10,182 nucleotides of DNA from Bacteroidota bacterium (GCA_024278565.1 JAJRSY010000271.1:1-10182); one strand, 5' to 3'; counted from the first letter of the stretch, positions 1 through 6,945 are shown. Translations and numbers: made by a program. Notes: generated by a model not told the origin, from the sequence alone.

Positions 1-603
1 CTAGGTGCTTGGTATACAATTGGCAATCTATCAAAAGATAATTTTTGTTTTCAAGTTCTTGGGCCATGTTGATAAAAGCAACCTTTGAAGCATTGACTGC
101 TGTACTGAACATACTTTCGCCACAAAAAACATGACCAAGATCCACACCGTATAATCCGCCTACCAACTTATCACCGATCCAAACTTCATACGATGTTGCA
201 ATTCCCTTTTTGTGCAGTTCGAGATAGGCCCGTTTCATGTCATCGGTTATCCATGTGCCTTCTTGCCCTACTCTTTTTATGGTGGCACATTGATTCAAAA
301 CTGCTTCAAAACAAGTGTTTTGGTCAATCGAAATCGATTGCTTGCAAGTACTTTTCGCATGCTTTTCGAAATCTTGATCTTCTCAGGGTACAAGGCCATT
401 CTCGGGTCAGGACTCCACCAAAGAACCAAAGTATCTTCATTGAACCACGGAAAAATTCCGCTTTTGTAGGCCAATAGCAAACGCTCTGGTGAAAGGTCGC
501 CCCCTACTGCCAAAAGTCCTTCTTCATTGGCATTTTCCACAGGGGGAAATGACAAATCATCTGATATAAAAAAAATGGGGTTATCACCGCTGTTCCTTTT
601 CAA
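1..603 (-). pseudogene. aat: Leucyl/phenylalanyl-tRNA-protein transferase, frameshifted and cut by the window edge
   Basis: Aat moves Leu or Phe from aminoacyl-tRNA onto proteins with N-terminal Lys/Arg, marking them for ClpS/ClpAP (cytosolic N-degron pathway). The first frame (603 down to a TGA at 295-297) carries the family N-terminus: FPPVE, EGLLAVGGDLSPERLLLAY, SGIFPWF, WWSPDPRM. The rest of the family lies in the next frame, from about 316 to position 1: FEAVLNQCAT, GTWITDDM, LVGGLYG, FCGESMF, LIDCQ. The last two hold the residues equivalent to catalytic Glu and Gln. Adding one A to the A-run at 318-321 (T-run on +) restores a smooth RLTKNTCFEAVLNQ. No slippery heptamer fits programmed frameshifting. 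The start is a TTG at 603; an in-frame stop lies upstream and no ATG is available. It is either a true recent pseudogene or a homopolymer sequencing error. The C-terminus is beyond the window. Confidence 0.9.
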
Positions 604-706
604 GGTATCCGCTTTACATTGAGGTTGTATTTGTTTTTAAAATAAAATTGTGGAGGCCAGTAGATGATTTCACACAATATTTATTAATTAACACCTTGCT
701 AAAGAC

Positions 707-728
707 AGGTTGAGCGCAGTCGAAACCT
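707..728. repeat. Short REP-like imperfect palindrome
   Basis: AGGTT and AACCT form the arms around a GAGCGCAGTCGA core, in the gap between the DUF3127 gene and aat. The motif TGAGCGCAGTCGAAACC is, from memory, a dispersed intergenic word in flavobacterial genomes; I cannot count copies here. On the minus strand, just upstream of it, AAGGCCTT followed by TTTT could act with it as a weak end for the DUF3127 transcript. The 162-bp gap holds no gene that I can see. Confidence 0.45.
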
Positions 729-765
729 CTATACAAAAAAGGCCTTGAATTAATTGTCACATTAG

Positions 766-1149
766 CTAGAACGGCAGATCATCGTGCTCTTCCTTGTTTA
801 GATTATCAGCCGGTTCAAAAGCTTCTACTGGCGGTACAGGCGGTATTTCAGAATTGCCGGTCTGTGCAGCTGGCTGAAGACTTTCAATACGCCAACCTTG
901 AATTGAGTTGAAATACTTTACCTCGCCCTGTGGGTTGGTCCATTCCCTACCCCTTAGGTTGATGCTTACTTTTACATCATTCCCTACACTATAATTATCC
1001 AAAAGACCACATTTGTCTTGAACAAATTCAATCATAATGTGTTGTGGGTACTGCTCTTCGGTGGTAACCACCAGTTCACGTTTTCTAAAACCATTGTTGC
1101 CAAAGGTTTGCTCCTCTCCTATTACCTTTACTTTTCCCTGTATTTCCAT
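766..1149 (-). CDS. DUF3127 family protein, OB-fold-like with SSB-type acidic C-terminal tail
   Basis: A 127-residue cytosolic protein without signal peptide or membrane segment. Residues 1-90 form a beta-rich domain (MEIQGKVKVIGEEQTFGNNG, RKRELVVTT, VSINLRGREW, YFNSIQGWRIE) that I recognise as DUF3127, a small Bacteroidota family. Its strand pattern is like an OB-fold. Residues 92-119 are a Pro/Glu-rich disordered linker. The protein ends EEHDDLPF, closely resembling the DDDIPF tip by which single-stranded DNA-binding protein recruits its partners. I infer a nucleic-acid-related role, possibly SSB-like, but no function is established from the sequence. It is transcribed toward aat, 162 bp away, and diverges from the histidine kinase gene at 1378. 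ATG at 1147-1149 is the only good start; the protein begins directly with the first strand. Confidence 0.85.
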   Translation of the reverse strand: MEIQGKVKVIGEEQTFGNNGFRKRELVVTTEEQYPQHIMIEFVQDKCGLLDNYSVGNDVKVSINLRGREWTNPQGEVKYFNSIQGWRIESLQPAAQTGNSEIPPVPPVEAFEPADNLNKEEHDDLPF

Positions 1150-1351
1150 ATGCTAAAAATTATACTTTTTACTGTTTTTCTGGGAGATAAATTTAGCGGT
1201 AATCAAAGCACCTTCCTAATTTAACCTGTATAAGTTATCAAGAATCCCCAGGAATCAAAACAAGTTTTTCTATTTAATGTGACCAATCACAATTACCCGC
1301 TGTCAAAACAAAGACAAATTGTACGACATCTCATTCTACTCCAAATTACAT

Positions 1352-1359
1352 TATCTTTG
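1352..1359 (+). promoter_or_regulatory. Possible Bacteroidota -7 element for the histidine kinase gene
   Basis: TATCTTTG matches the Bacteroidota sigma-ABfr -7 consensus TAnnTTTG and lies 18 bases before the kinase ATG, implying a very short leader. The only TTG upstream (1319-1321) is 30 bases away, too far for a standard -33 element, so the call rests on the -7 alone. Confidence 0.35.
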
Positions 1360-1377
1360 AACCAAGATAATTCTTGA

Positions 1378-2526
1378 ATGAATTTTAATCCCAAAAACAA
1401 GACCACGAACATCATTTTATTGGTAGCCGCCTTTGCTATTGTAAGCCTGATTTTGTGGAACACGAACAGCTTCTTTAAGAAATTCAAGGAAGAGGAGCGT
1501 TTTAAAATGGAGATTTGGGCCACTGCACAGTCAGAGTTGTTACAATCTTCCGAAGATTTAGATCTAGGAAACCTCACTATAAAAGTGTTACAAAACAACA
1601 CATCAACACCAATGATATTGGTCAATAAGGACGGCTCCGTGAAAACAAACAATATGCCAGCTGATTTGGCTTTGGACACTGTTTATATCAAAAAAAAAAT
1701 ACAACAGTTCGGTAGCGAAAACACACCTATAAACATCGATCAACAGGGGGAGCATCTGGCCACATTGTACTATGGCAATTCTGAGGTTTTGAACAAACTA
1801 AAGTATTACCCCATTGCTTTACTTTTGATTATTTTTCTTTTTGGAGCCGTCATTTACTTTTTCTTCAAGACCAATAAGGCCTCTGAGCAAAACAAACTCT
1901 GGGCGGGCATGGCCAAAGAAACGGCCCATCAAATAGGCACCCCGCTATCATCTCTTTTAGGGTGGAACGAATTGCTCAAGCAAGAACGCATTAACCCTAA
2001 AATCACCAAAGAGATAGATAAAGACATTTCACGCCTTGAGACCATTACCGATCGCTTTTCGAAAATTGGTTCATTGCCTAAACTTGAAGTGTACGATCTG
2101 GTAAAAGAGACGAAAGATGCCCACGAATATCTTAAGTTAAGAAATTCTAAACTCATTCATTTCTCCTTTGGTTCAAAGGTTGAACATGTACCGGTTTTAA
2201 TGAACAGGTCGCTGTATAACTGGACCATTGAGAATTTGGTTAAAAATGCAATTGATGCCACAAAAGGTCGGGGCAGCATTGGCATTGAAATCATTCAAGA
2301 CGGAAATTTTGTTAAAATTTTGGTGTCAGATACGGGTCATGGCATACCCAAAAGCGATTACAAGACCATCTTTAACCCAGGTGTCACTTCAAAGAAAAGA
2401 GGTTGGGGTCTTGGCCTATCATTAGTTAAAAGAATCGTAGAGGAGTATCATAATGGAAAAATAAAAGTACTTTCGTCAAGCAAAGAAGGTACCATAATGC
2501 AAATTTCATTGAAAGTAAATACCTAA
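1378..2526 (+). CDS. Membrane sensor histidine kinase
   Basis: A 382-residue inner-membrane kinase. Transmembrane helices at about 11-28 and 143-163 bracket a periplasmic sensor domain of about 110 residues that I cannot assign to a family. The cytosolic part has an H-box with His184 (AKETAHQIGTPLSSLLGW), an N-box with Asn287/Asn290 (WTIENLVKNAIDAT), a G1 box at 318-321 (DTGH) and a G2 box at 341-348 (GWGLGLSL), so autophosphorylation should be intact. There is no HAMP, PAS or receiver domain, and no response regulator gene lies beside it, so its partner is elsewhere. The stop codon is three bases before the next gene, which suggests an operon. The ATG at 1378 directly precedes the first membrane helix. 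Confidence 0.93.
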   Translation: MNFNPKNKTTNIILLVAAFAIVSLILWNTNSFFKKFKEEERFKMEIWATAQSELLQSSEDLDLGNLTIKVLQNNTSTPMILVNKDGSVKTNNMPADLALDTVYIKKKIQQFGSENTPINIDQQGEHLATLYYGNSEVLNKLKYYPIALLLIIFLFGAVIYFFFKTNKASEQNKLWAGMAKETAHQIGTPLSSLLGWNELLKQERINPKITKEIDKDISRLETITDRFSKIGSLPKLEVYDLVKETKDAHEYLKLRNSKLIHFSFGSKVEHVPVLMNRSLYNWTIENLVKNAIDATKGRGSIGIEIIQDGNFVKILVSDTGHGIPKSDYKTIFNPGVTSKKRGWGLGLSLVKRIVEEYHNGKIKVLSSSKEGTIMQISLKVNT

Positions 2527-2529
2527 GCA

Positions 2530-2883
2530 ATGCCCACCGAAAAATTGATAGTGATAAAGGAAGCTGAGCTGACGAACAATTGTCCGGAATGCTTCAACCA
2601 AGATTTAAAGCTCACTTTTTATCAAAAACACCGATACGGAAAGCTTTTTTACAAAACAACAAGCGAGGTCACCGGTCAGGTTTTATGCAACAAGTGTGGT
2701 TCTGATATTTATCCTTCAAAGTGGACGGACGATATTGAACGGATTTTCGAGTATTACCAAAAAATGGTGGTTCCAGAAAAAACATCCTTAAAATTCACAA
2801 CTCTATTTTACGTATTGATATTACTATTGTTGGCCTTGGCAGCTGTAGGGGCGTATTTGTTCTTAGGGTTTGTTACAAAATGA
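2530..2883 (+). CDS. Zinc-ribbon protein with C-terminal membrane anchor, function unknown
   Basis: I do not recognise a named family. The 117-residue protein has two knuckles, CPEC (Cys18, Cys21) and CNKC (Cys53, Cys56), spaced as in a zinc ribbon, followed by a short charged helix with aromatics (WTDDIERIFEYYQ). A single strong transmembrane helix at about 87-113 ends in a short tail, FVTK. The topology suggests a cytosolic ribbon tethered to the inner membrane. It starts three bases after the kinase stop, so it is very probably cotranscribed and could be an accessory to that kinase; this is inference from position only. The last seven codons and the TGA lie inside the left arm of the inverted repeat at 2860-3071, so the present C-terminus may have been set by that element. 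Confidence 0.8.
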   Translation: MPTEKLIVIKEAELTNNCPECFNQDLKLTFYQKHRYGKLFYKTTSEVTGQVLCNKCGSDIYPSKWTDDIERIFEYYQKMVVPEKTSLKFTTLFYVLILLLLALAAVGAYLFLGFVTK

Positions 2884-2957
2884 CCTATACATTTTGACTT
2901 GTTCTTTTGTCTTTATTTGTCGTTAAAAAATATAACCGTAACTAAGGCTATGCTTAG

Positions 2958-2985
2958 ACCTGCCTGCCGGCGAGGTAGGTTTTTT
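2958..2985 (+). terminator. Probable rho-independent terminator of the kinase/zinc-ribbon operon
   Basis: ACCTGCCT and AGGTAGGT pair over eight positions (one G-T) around a GCCGGCG loop, followed at once by six T. The outer words TTAGAC and GTCTAA can extend the stem around the T-run. It begins 75 bases after the zinc-ribbon stop and looks like a diverged copy of the 20-bp palindrome at 3009. Confidence 0.65.
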
Positions 2986-3008
2986 GTCTAAAATAAAAAC
3001 AAAATTTC

Positions 3009-3028
3009 CCTGCCTGCCGGCAGGCAGG
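3009..3028 (-). terminator. Perfect 20-bp palindrome, probable terminator of greA-HIT
   Basis: CCTGCCTGCCGGCAGGCAGG is fully self-complementary. On the minus strand it is followed by a T-rich tract (GAAATTTTGTTTTTATTTT), as expected of a terminator for the greA-HIT transcript that stops at 3076. The same word recurs at 7392-7411 with one change, so it is also a dispersed repeat. Confidence 0.55.
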
Positions 3029-3075
3029 TGCGTCAACTCTGTACACTTTATTTTGTAACAAGCCCTAAGAAGGTA

Positions 3076-3468
3076 TTATTCGATTTTAGATTTGATTTTT
3101 TCCGCAATTTCAGAAAATTCTTCCGGGGCAAGTGATACTTTATGCTGAAAAGTCGCTTCTTTCATTTCGTTTAAAGGAATCAGATGAACATGAACATGGG
3201 GCACCTCTAGCCCAATAACCGTCATAGCCACTCTTTTACAATCAATTGCCGCCTCTATCGCCTTGCCCACTTTTCTCGAAAAAGCCATTAACCCTAGGTA
3301 GGTAGGCTCATCTAAATCCATGATCTTATCGACCTCTTTTTTAGGAATGCATAGGGTATGCCCTTTTGCATTTGGGTTGATATCTAAAAACGCATAGAAA
3401 TCCTCGTCCTCGGCTATTTTATAGCTCGGTATTTCGCGGTTTATGATTTTAGTGAAAATCGATGGCAT
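3076..3468 (-). CDS. HIT family nucleotide-binding protein
   Basis: A 130-residue cytosolic histidine-triad protein. It opens with the typical SIFTKIINREIPSYKI, has FLDINPNAKGHTLCIPK (His37) in the nucleotide-binding fold, and ends its core with the triad HVHVHLIP (His91, His93, His95), where the middle His is the nucleophile in Hint/FHIT-type nucleotidyl hydrolases. Length and motif order fit the bacterial Hint-like branch, which hydrolyses purine nucleoside phosphoramidates or adenylates; the physiological substrate cannot be told from sequence. The gene starts 15 bases after greA on the same strand, so the two very probably share a transcript. It converges on the zinc-ribbon gene, with the inverted-repeat unit between them. 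Confidence 0.93.
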   Translation of the reverse strand: MPSIFTKIINREIPSYKIAEDEDFYAFLDINPNAKGHTLCIPKKEVDKIMDLDEPTYLGLMAFSRKVGKAIEAAIDCKRVAMTVIGLEVPHVHVHLIPLNEMKEATFQHKVSLAPEEFSEIAEKIKSKIE

Positions 3469-3483
3469 TTACACGCAATTTAA

Positions 3484-3960
3484 CTAACCTCTAGTAATCT
3501 CTAAAACAGAAAACTTCAAAGTACCGTTGGGGACGGTAATTTTTACCGTATCACCAACTTTTTTGCCCAATAGACCTTTACCAATTGGAGAGTTTACTGA
3601 TATTCTACCCGTTTTTAAATCTGCCTCACTTTCAGCGACCAAAGTATATTTCATTTCGGCACCATTGCTTTGGTTCTTTAGTTTGACGGTCGATAAAACA
3701 AGAATTTTTGAAGTATCTAATTGCGATTCATCAATTAATCGTGCATTGGAAAGTATTTGTTCCATCTTGGCTATTTTCAGTTCTAACAGACCCTGTGCCT
3801 CTTTGGCAGCATCATACTCTGCGTTCTCTGACAAATCACCCTTGTCACGGGCTTCTGCAATCGCCTGTGAGGCCTTGGGGCGCTCGATATCCCTTAGGTG
3901 ACCCACCTCTTCTCTCAGTTTTTTTAGACCTTCTGCCGTGTAATAAGATACGTTACTCAT
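3484..3960 (-). CDS. greA: Transcription elongation factor GreA
   Basis: GreA enters the secondary channel of stalled RNA polymerase and stimulates cleavage of backtracked RNA. I place the start at 3960 (MSNVSYYTAEGLKKLREEVG), giving 158 residues, the canonical length; an ATG 18 bases further upstream would add MLNGEI, which family members lack. Residues 1-75 form the coiled coil with the acidic tip GDLSENAEYDAAKE, in which Asp42 and Glu45 match the essential tip residues. Residues 80-158 form the FKBP-like domain (SPIGKGLLGKKVGDTV, TLKFSVLEI). It is complete and shows no oddities. It is followed by the HIT gene 15 bases later, and a -7 element at 4042-4049 probably drives both. Confidence 0.97.
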   Translation of the reverse strand: MSNVSYYTAEGLKKLREEVGHLRDIERPKASQAIAEARDKGDLSENAEYDAAKEAQGLLELKIAKMEQILSNARLIDESQLDTSKILVLSTVKLKNQSNGAEMKYTLVAESEADLKTGRISVNSPIGKGLLGKKVGDTVKITVPNGTLKFSVLEITRG

Positions 3961-4041
3961 AATTTCACCGTTTAACAAATAGAAAAATCCCCTAATTTCA
4001 TACCCTGAGAAACAACAGGTTTTTTTAGAGAGGATTTAACA

Positions 4042-4049
4042 CAAAGATA
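4042..4049 (-). promoter_or_regulatory. Possible Bacteroidota -7 element for greA-HIT
   Basis: Read on the minus strand, TATCTTTG fits TAnnTTTG and predicts a leader of roughly 75 bases before the greA ATG. The nearest upstream TTG is only 13 bases away (4063-4065), shorter than the usual 17-23, so the -33 element is weak or absent. Confidence 0.4.
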
Positions 4050-4100
4050 CATTTTTTTTGTTCAATTTTGTAGTGCTATTACTATAATACACACCATTTT

Positions 4101-4538
4101 ATGACACGAATTTGGGGCTTTATTTTATTGTTTTTCTTGCTTTCTTGTAACGAGGACCGAACCAATCGAAACCCTTTTCTTCAAGAAATCGGTTTTCGTT
4201 TCGATATCAACTTAAATCTACCGCTTTATAGTCCGCTTACCAATGCCGGCAGCGCCATATATATTGGTAACTCACAGGCAGGCACTGCAGGGGTATTCGT
4301 ATCAAATGCAGGGTTTGACCAATTTAGGGTTTTTGAGGCTAGTTGCCCAAACCATGCACCGAACGATTGTTCAACGATGGACTTGAACGGCCAAGTGGCC
4401 ACCTGTTCGTGCGAAGATTATGAATATAGCGTTTTTACAGGGCAACAACTAAACCGCCCCGATGATGGTAAACGCTATTATGATATGTTAGAGTACAGAG
4501 CCTCGTTCAATGGCAATGTTATCGTGATCTCTAATTAA
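4101..4538 (+). CDS. Small lipoprotein with degenerate Rieske-like C-terminal domain
   Basis: A 145-residue exported lipoprotein. Residues 1-15 are a hydrophobic signal and LLSC is the lipobox, with acylated Cys16. The C-terminal half recalls a Rieske fold: ASCPNHAPNDC (Cys82, His85, Cys90) and ATCSCEDYEYSVFTG (Cys102, Cys104). A cluster-bearing Rieske protein has CxH and CxxH; here the first pair is spaced CxxH and the second His position is Glu105, so a [2Fe-2S] cluster is unlikely. The cysteines may instead form disulphides. The fold is inferred from the CSC...F.TG pattern and needs a profile search. It diverges from greA and stands alone; I know of no function. The ATG at 4101 begins directly with the signal peptide. 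Confidence 0.8.
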   Translation: MTRIWGFILLFFLLSCNEDRTNRNPFLQEIGFRFDINLNLPLYSPLTNAGSAIYIGNSQAGTAGVFVSNAGFDQFRVFEASCPNHAPNDCSTMDLNGQVATCSCEDYEYSVFTGQQLNRPDDGKRYYDMLEYRASFNGNVIVISN

Positions 4539-4565
4539 ACTACCATCGGTTAAAGGTGACTAACC

Positions 4566-4602
4566 TTAGTAACATCGTGACTTTGAGTCACGGTGTTACT
4601 AA
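4566..4602 (+). terminator. Long perfect hairpin after the lipoprotein gene
   Basis: A 17-bp stem (arms 4566-4582 and 4586-4602, one T-G pair as RNA) closes on a TTG loop, 27 bases after the lipoprotein stop. A run of six T follows at 4614-4619, but 11 bases from the stem, further than a textbook terminator. It lies between converging genes and may stop transcription from the left; a protein-binding palindrome is the alternative. Confidence 0.45.
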
Positions 4603-4669
4603 CTCGCAATAACTTTTTTCAAGCGAAATGACTCTTAGCCGAACATTTACATATAAAATACAAAACTAA

Positions 4670-4715
4670 GAAAGGCGAGAGGTTTAACCCTAGAACGATA
4701 CATTATACGCCTTTC
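4670..4715 (-). terminator. Weak candidate terminator hairpin after the TonB-dependent receptor
   Basis: GAAAGGCG (4670-4677) and CGCCTTTC (4708-4715) can pair over eight bases around a 30-base loop that itself contains GGTTTAACC. On the minus strand a modest T-rich stretch (TTAGTTTTG) follows. It lies about 40 bases after the receptor stop. The large loop makes this a low-confidence call. Confidence 0.25.
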
Positions 4716-4757
4716 CTTTCTACACTTTAACAGTCTAGCATCTAACAAAAAACTGTT

Positions 4758-6929
4758 TTAAAACCTAATCGTTGCCCCCACCAAGAAATTAGTGCCAGCC
4801 TGTGGGTAATAGCCCGCACCTTCAATGGTCGTTATCGTACCCGGATTCGAAAAGTCATCGTCATAGGTATAGAAATAGCCATTGGTAACGTTGAGCTCGT
4901 TGAATATATTATTGACCAACCCAGATAAGGTAATGCGCTCTACGAACGAATCAAACTCAATTGTGTATTGAATGTTCAGATCTGATTGCGAATAAGCCTC
5001 CAGGGTCGAACCATCAGCATCGATATTTCCCATAAACTGTTTGCCCACATATTTTGTTAAAAAAGAAATTCCCAGAGTTTCAGTAGGGCTGTACGTAAGC
5101 CTATTTCCTAAAACAATATTGGGCGAAAACGCAATATTGGTGTTGCCAAGGTTTTGTAGTACCCCATCACGTTCAAAAACAAAATCTTTGTTTTTATTGG
5201 TACTCAACGCAACGTTCGAGCTCCACTGAAATTTTTCATGAATTTTAAGGTTGGCATCTACCTCAAGCCCCAAGCGATAGCTATCTCCTACATTTTCACG
5301 AAGAGGTGCGCCCACATCATTGAGTTCACCCGTAAGCACCAATTGATCCTTGTAGTTCATATAATATATGTTTATGTTCACCTGCACTTTCTGCGATACA
5401 AAACGCCAACCAAGTTCAAAATCACCTAACCTTTCAGGCTTCGGATTTCCGTTTTCATAATCGTTTCTGTTGGGTTCCCTATTTGCAACGGCGTATGAAA
5501 AATAAAAATTGTTGCTTTGATCCAAATCATAAACAACCCCTGCCTTGGGGTTGAAAAAATTGAAGGTGTCATCTATCAAACCGGTATCATCACCATTCGC
5601 TTGATATGCAACCGTACGGTATTGTAAGTCAGCAAAAAGAGCCCAATTGTCATCTAATCTGTAGTTGGCTTTAGAATACAGGTTAAAGTCGGTCTTGGTT
5701 GAACTGTCAGCATAATACCGCTCTCCGATTTCACTAGTGCTGGCGAAACGTGCCCAAATGACTTCCCCGAAATGATCACCTTCATATTTATTGAAACCTC
5801 CACCAATAATCAAGTTCAATTTGTCTTTTCGATAGTTTGCCGAAAAAACAGTTCCGTAAAAATAATTGTCAAGCCAACGTCTGCGAATAAGGTCGGTCGT
5901 ATTTAGCTCAGCACCATTTATAGTTAAGGGCTGAAAACCGTAGTCAGCAAAATCTTCGTCTTCTTTATATTGTTCAAAATAACCCCTGCCACGGGTGTAG
6001 TGCAGTGCAATATTAGTGCTCCAGTCTTCTGTGACTTGTTCGTTCCAAAGTAATTGGGCGTGGTCTTGTTTGTAATTATCTACTTCATCATTATGAAACT
6101 TAACGTTTCCGTCAGCATCGGTATATTGCCCAGCTGAATTAAATGTTCTGTTTGTTTCAAGGGTAGCGGCATCGATTCCGTTCCATGCTTGGTAGGTAAT
6201 CCCATGTCCGCCGAACAGCAAGCCCTTTAGTAACGTATTGTCGTCTTTATAAGCTCCTTGAAGAAAATAGGAATCAAGTTCCGAAGAAGCCCTATCTACA
6301 TACCCATCCGAAGATATTCGAGATAACCGACCGGCGATTTCAATATGCCCGTTCAATAAACCGGTACTGAATTTGAGGTTGTTACGCAACGTATTGAAAC
6401 TACCGAAAGAGGAGGATATTTGCCCGTAAGCCTCTTCTGAAACGGCATCGGTCAACAGGTTCAGACTGGCACCAAAGGCTCCTGCACCGTTGGTTGAAGT
6501 GCCAACACCCCTTTGCAATTGCAAACTTTCGATCGACGAGGCAAAATCGGGCATATTCACCCAAAAAGTACCGTGTGATTCAGAATCATTATAGGGTATG
6601 CCGTTGATGGTGACATTTACCCTTGTGGCATCACTGCCACGAACACGTATACCCGTATAACCCACACCTGCACCAGCATCGGAGGTAGTCACCACTGAGG
6701 GCAAAAAATTCATGAGAATAGGAATATCCTGCGCTAAATTTCGTGGTTTGATCTGTTCTTTGGTCAGGTTTGAAAAGGTTACAGGTGATTCTTTGGTGAC
6801 CCTAACCGCAGATACAAAGACTTCATCAAGAACCACTTTTTTACCCTCTAAGGAATCTGTGGTCTGTTCTTGGGCGGTCGCAACAAGCGAAAGCCAAAAA
6901 ACGGCAACTGTAGTGAATATAGTTTTCAT
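4758..6929 (-). CDS. TonB-dependent outer-membrane receptor, predicted thiamine importer
   Basis: A 723-residue outer-membrane receptor energised by TonB-ExbBD. A signal peptide covers residues 1-19 (cleavage near TAQ-EQ). A TonB-box-like LDEVFVSAVRV lies at about 34-44. The plug at about 47-165 has family signatures (RVRGSDATRVNVTINGIPYN, LQRGVGTSTNGAGAFGASLN), and a barrel runs from about 170 to the terminal ATIRF ending in Phe723. There is no carboxypeptidase-regulatory-like N-terminal extension and no SusD partner, so it is not a SusC-type glycan importer. The substrate is inferred from control: a TPP riboswitch lies in its leader, and THI-regulated TonB-dependent receptors are established predicted thiamine porins in Bacteroidota. 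No thiamine kinase or PnuT gene adjoins it here. It appears complete and is the only gene behind the riboswitch within the window. Confidence 0.93.
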   Translation of the reverse strand: MKTIFTTVAVFWLSLVATAQEQTTDSLEGKKVVLDEVFVSAVRVTKESPVTFSNLTKEQIKPRNLAQDIPILMNFLPSVVTTSDAGAGVGYTGIRVRGSDATRVNVTINGIPYNDSESHGTFWVNMPDFASSIESLQLQRGVGTSTNGAGAFGASLNLLTDAVSEEAYGQISSSFGSFNTLRNNLKFSTGLLNGHIEIAGRLSRISSDGYVDRASSELDSYFLQGAYKDDNTLLKGLLFGGHGITYQAWNGIDAATLETNRTFNSAGQYTDADGNVKFHNDEVDNYKQDHAQLLWNEQVTEDWSTNIALHYTRGRGYFEQYKEDEDFADYGFQPLTINGAELNTTDLIRRRWLDNYFYGTVFSANYRKDKLNLIIGGGFNKYEGDHFGEVIWARFASTSEIGERYYADSSTKTDFNLYSKANYRLDDNWALFADLQYRTVAYQANGDDTGLIDDTFNFFNPKAGVVYDLDQSNNFYFSYAVANREPNRNDYENGNPKPERLGDFELGWRFVSQKVQVNINIYYMNYKDQLVLTGELNDVGAPLRENVGDSYRLGLEVDANLKIHEKFQWSSNVALSTNKNKDFVFERDGVLQNLGNTNIAFSPNIVLGNRLTYSPTETLGISFLTKYVGKQFMGNIDADGSTLEAYSQSDLNIQYTIEFDSFVERITLSGLVNNIFNELNVTNGYFYTYDDDFSNPGTITTIEGAGYYPQAGTNFLVGATIRF

Positions 6930-6930
6930 T

Positions 6931-6945
6931 CGTAAAAAGTTTACG
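6931..6945 (-). promoter_or_regulatory. Hairpin abutting the receptor start codon
   Basis: On the minus strand CGTAAA-CTT-TTTACG forms a six-pair stem that ends one base before the ATG at 6927-6929. Two more small stems, 7002-7016 (GAAATT/AATTTC) and 6984-6999 (CGTCC/GGACG), lie between it and the riboswitch. No stem is followed by a T-run, so if this is the expression platform it would act on translation rather than termination. Confidence 0.4.

Larger units (their letters stand above)
2860..3071. repeat. 212-bp unit bounded by 22-bp inverted repeats, MITE-like
   Basis: The arms 2860-2881 and 3050-3071 are reverse complements at 21 of 22 positions (arm core TTCTTAGGG[T/C]TTGTTACAAA). Weaker similarity continues inward (TnTACA, then TTGAC), making an imperfect repeat of about 40 bp per side. 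The interior is A/T-rich, with two palindromic CCTGCCTGCCGG-type hairpins and no coding frame worth calling. The unit fills the space between converging genes: its left arm holds the stop codon of the zinc-ribbon gene and its right arm begins four bases from the HIT stop. It could be a small non-autonomous mobile element, an inverted duplication of the gene end, or a large bidirectional terminator. I see no convincing target duplication. Confidence 0.6.

Noticed and set aside
295..330. Programmed -1 frameshifting in aat
   Set aside because: No X-XXY-YYZ slippery heptamer in the right frame and no obvious stimulatory stem; Aat is not known to be recoded. A one-base loss in the A-run explains it.
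193..477. Two overlapping plus-strand frames opposite aat
   Set aside because: They are antisense shadows of the aat coding sequence; the minus strand has clear family motifs.
1018..1224. A 68-codon plus-strand frame
   Set aside because: It is mostly antisense to the DUF3127 gene and runs into the intergenic gap; no recognisable features.
3527..3962. Plus-strand frames opposite greA
   Set aside because: Shadows of greA, whose frame is a full-length canonical match.
4758..6929. SusC-type glycan importer or siderophore receptor
   Set aside because: There is no carboxypeptidase-regulatory-like domain and no SusD partner, and the leader carries a TPP aptamer rather than a Fur-like site.
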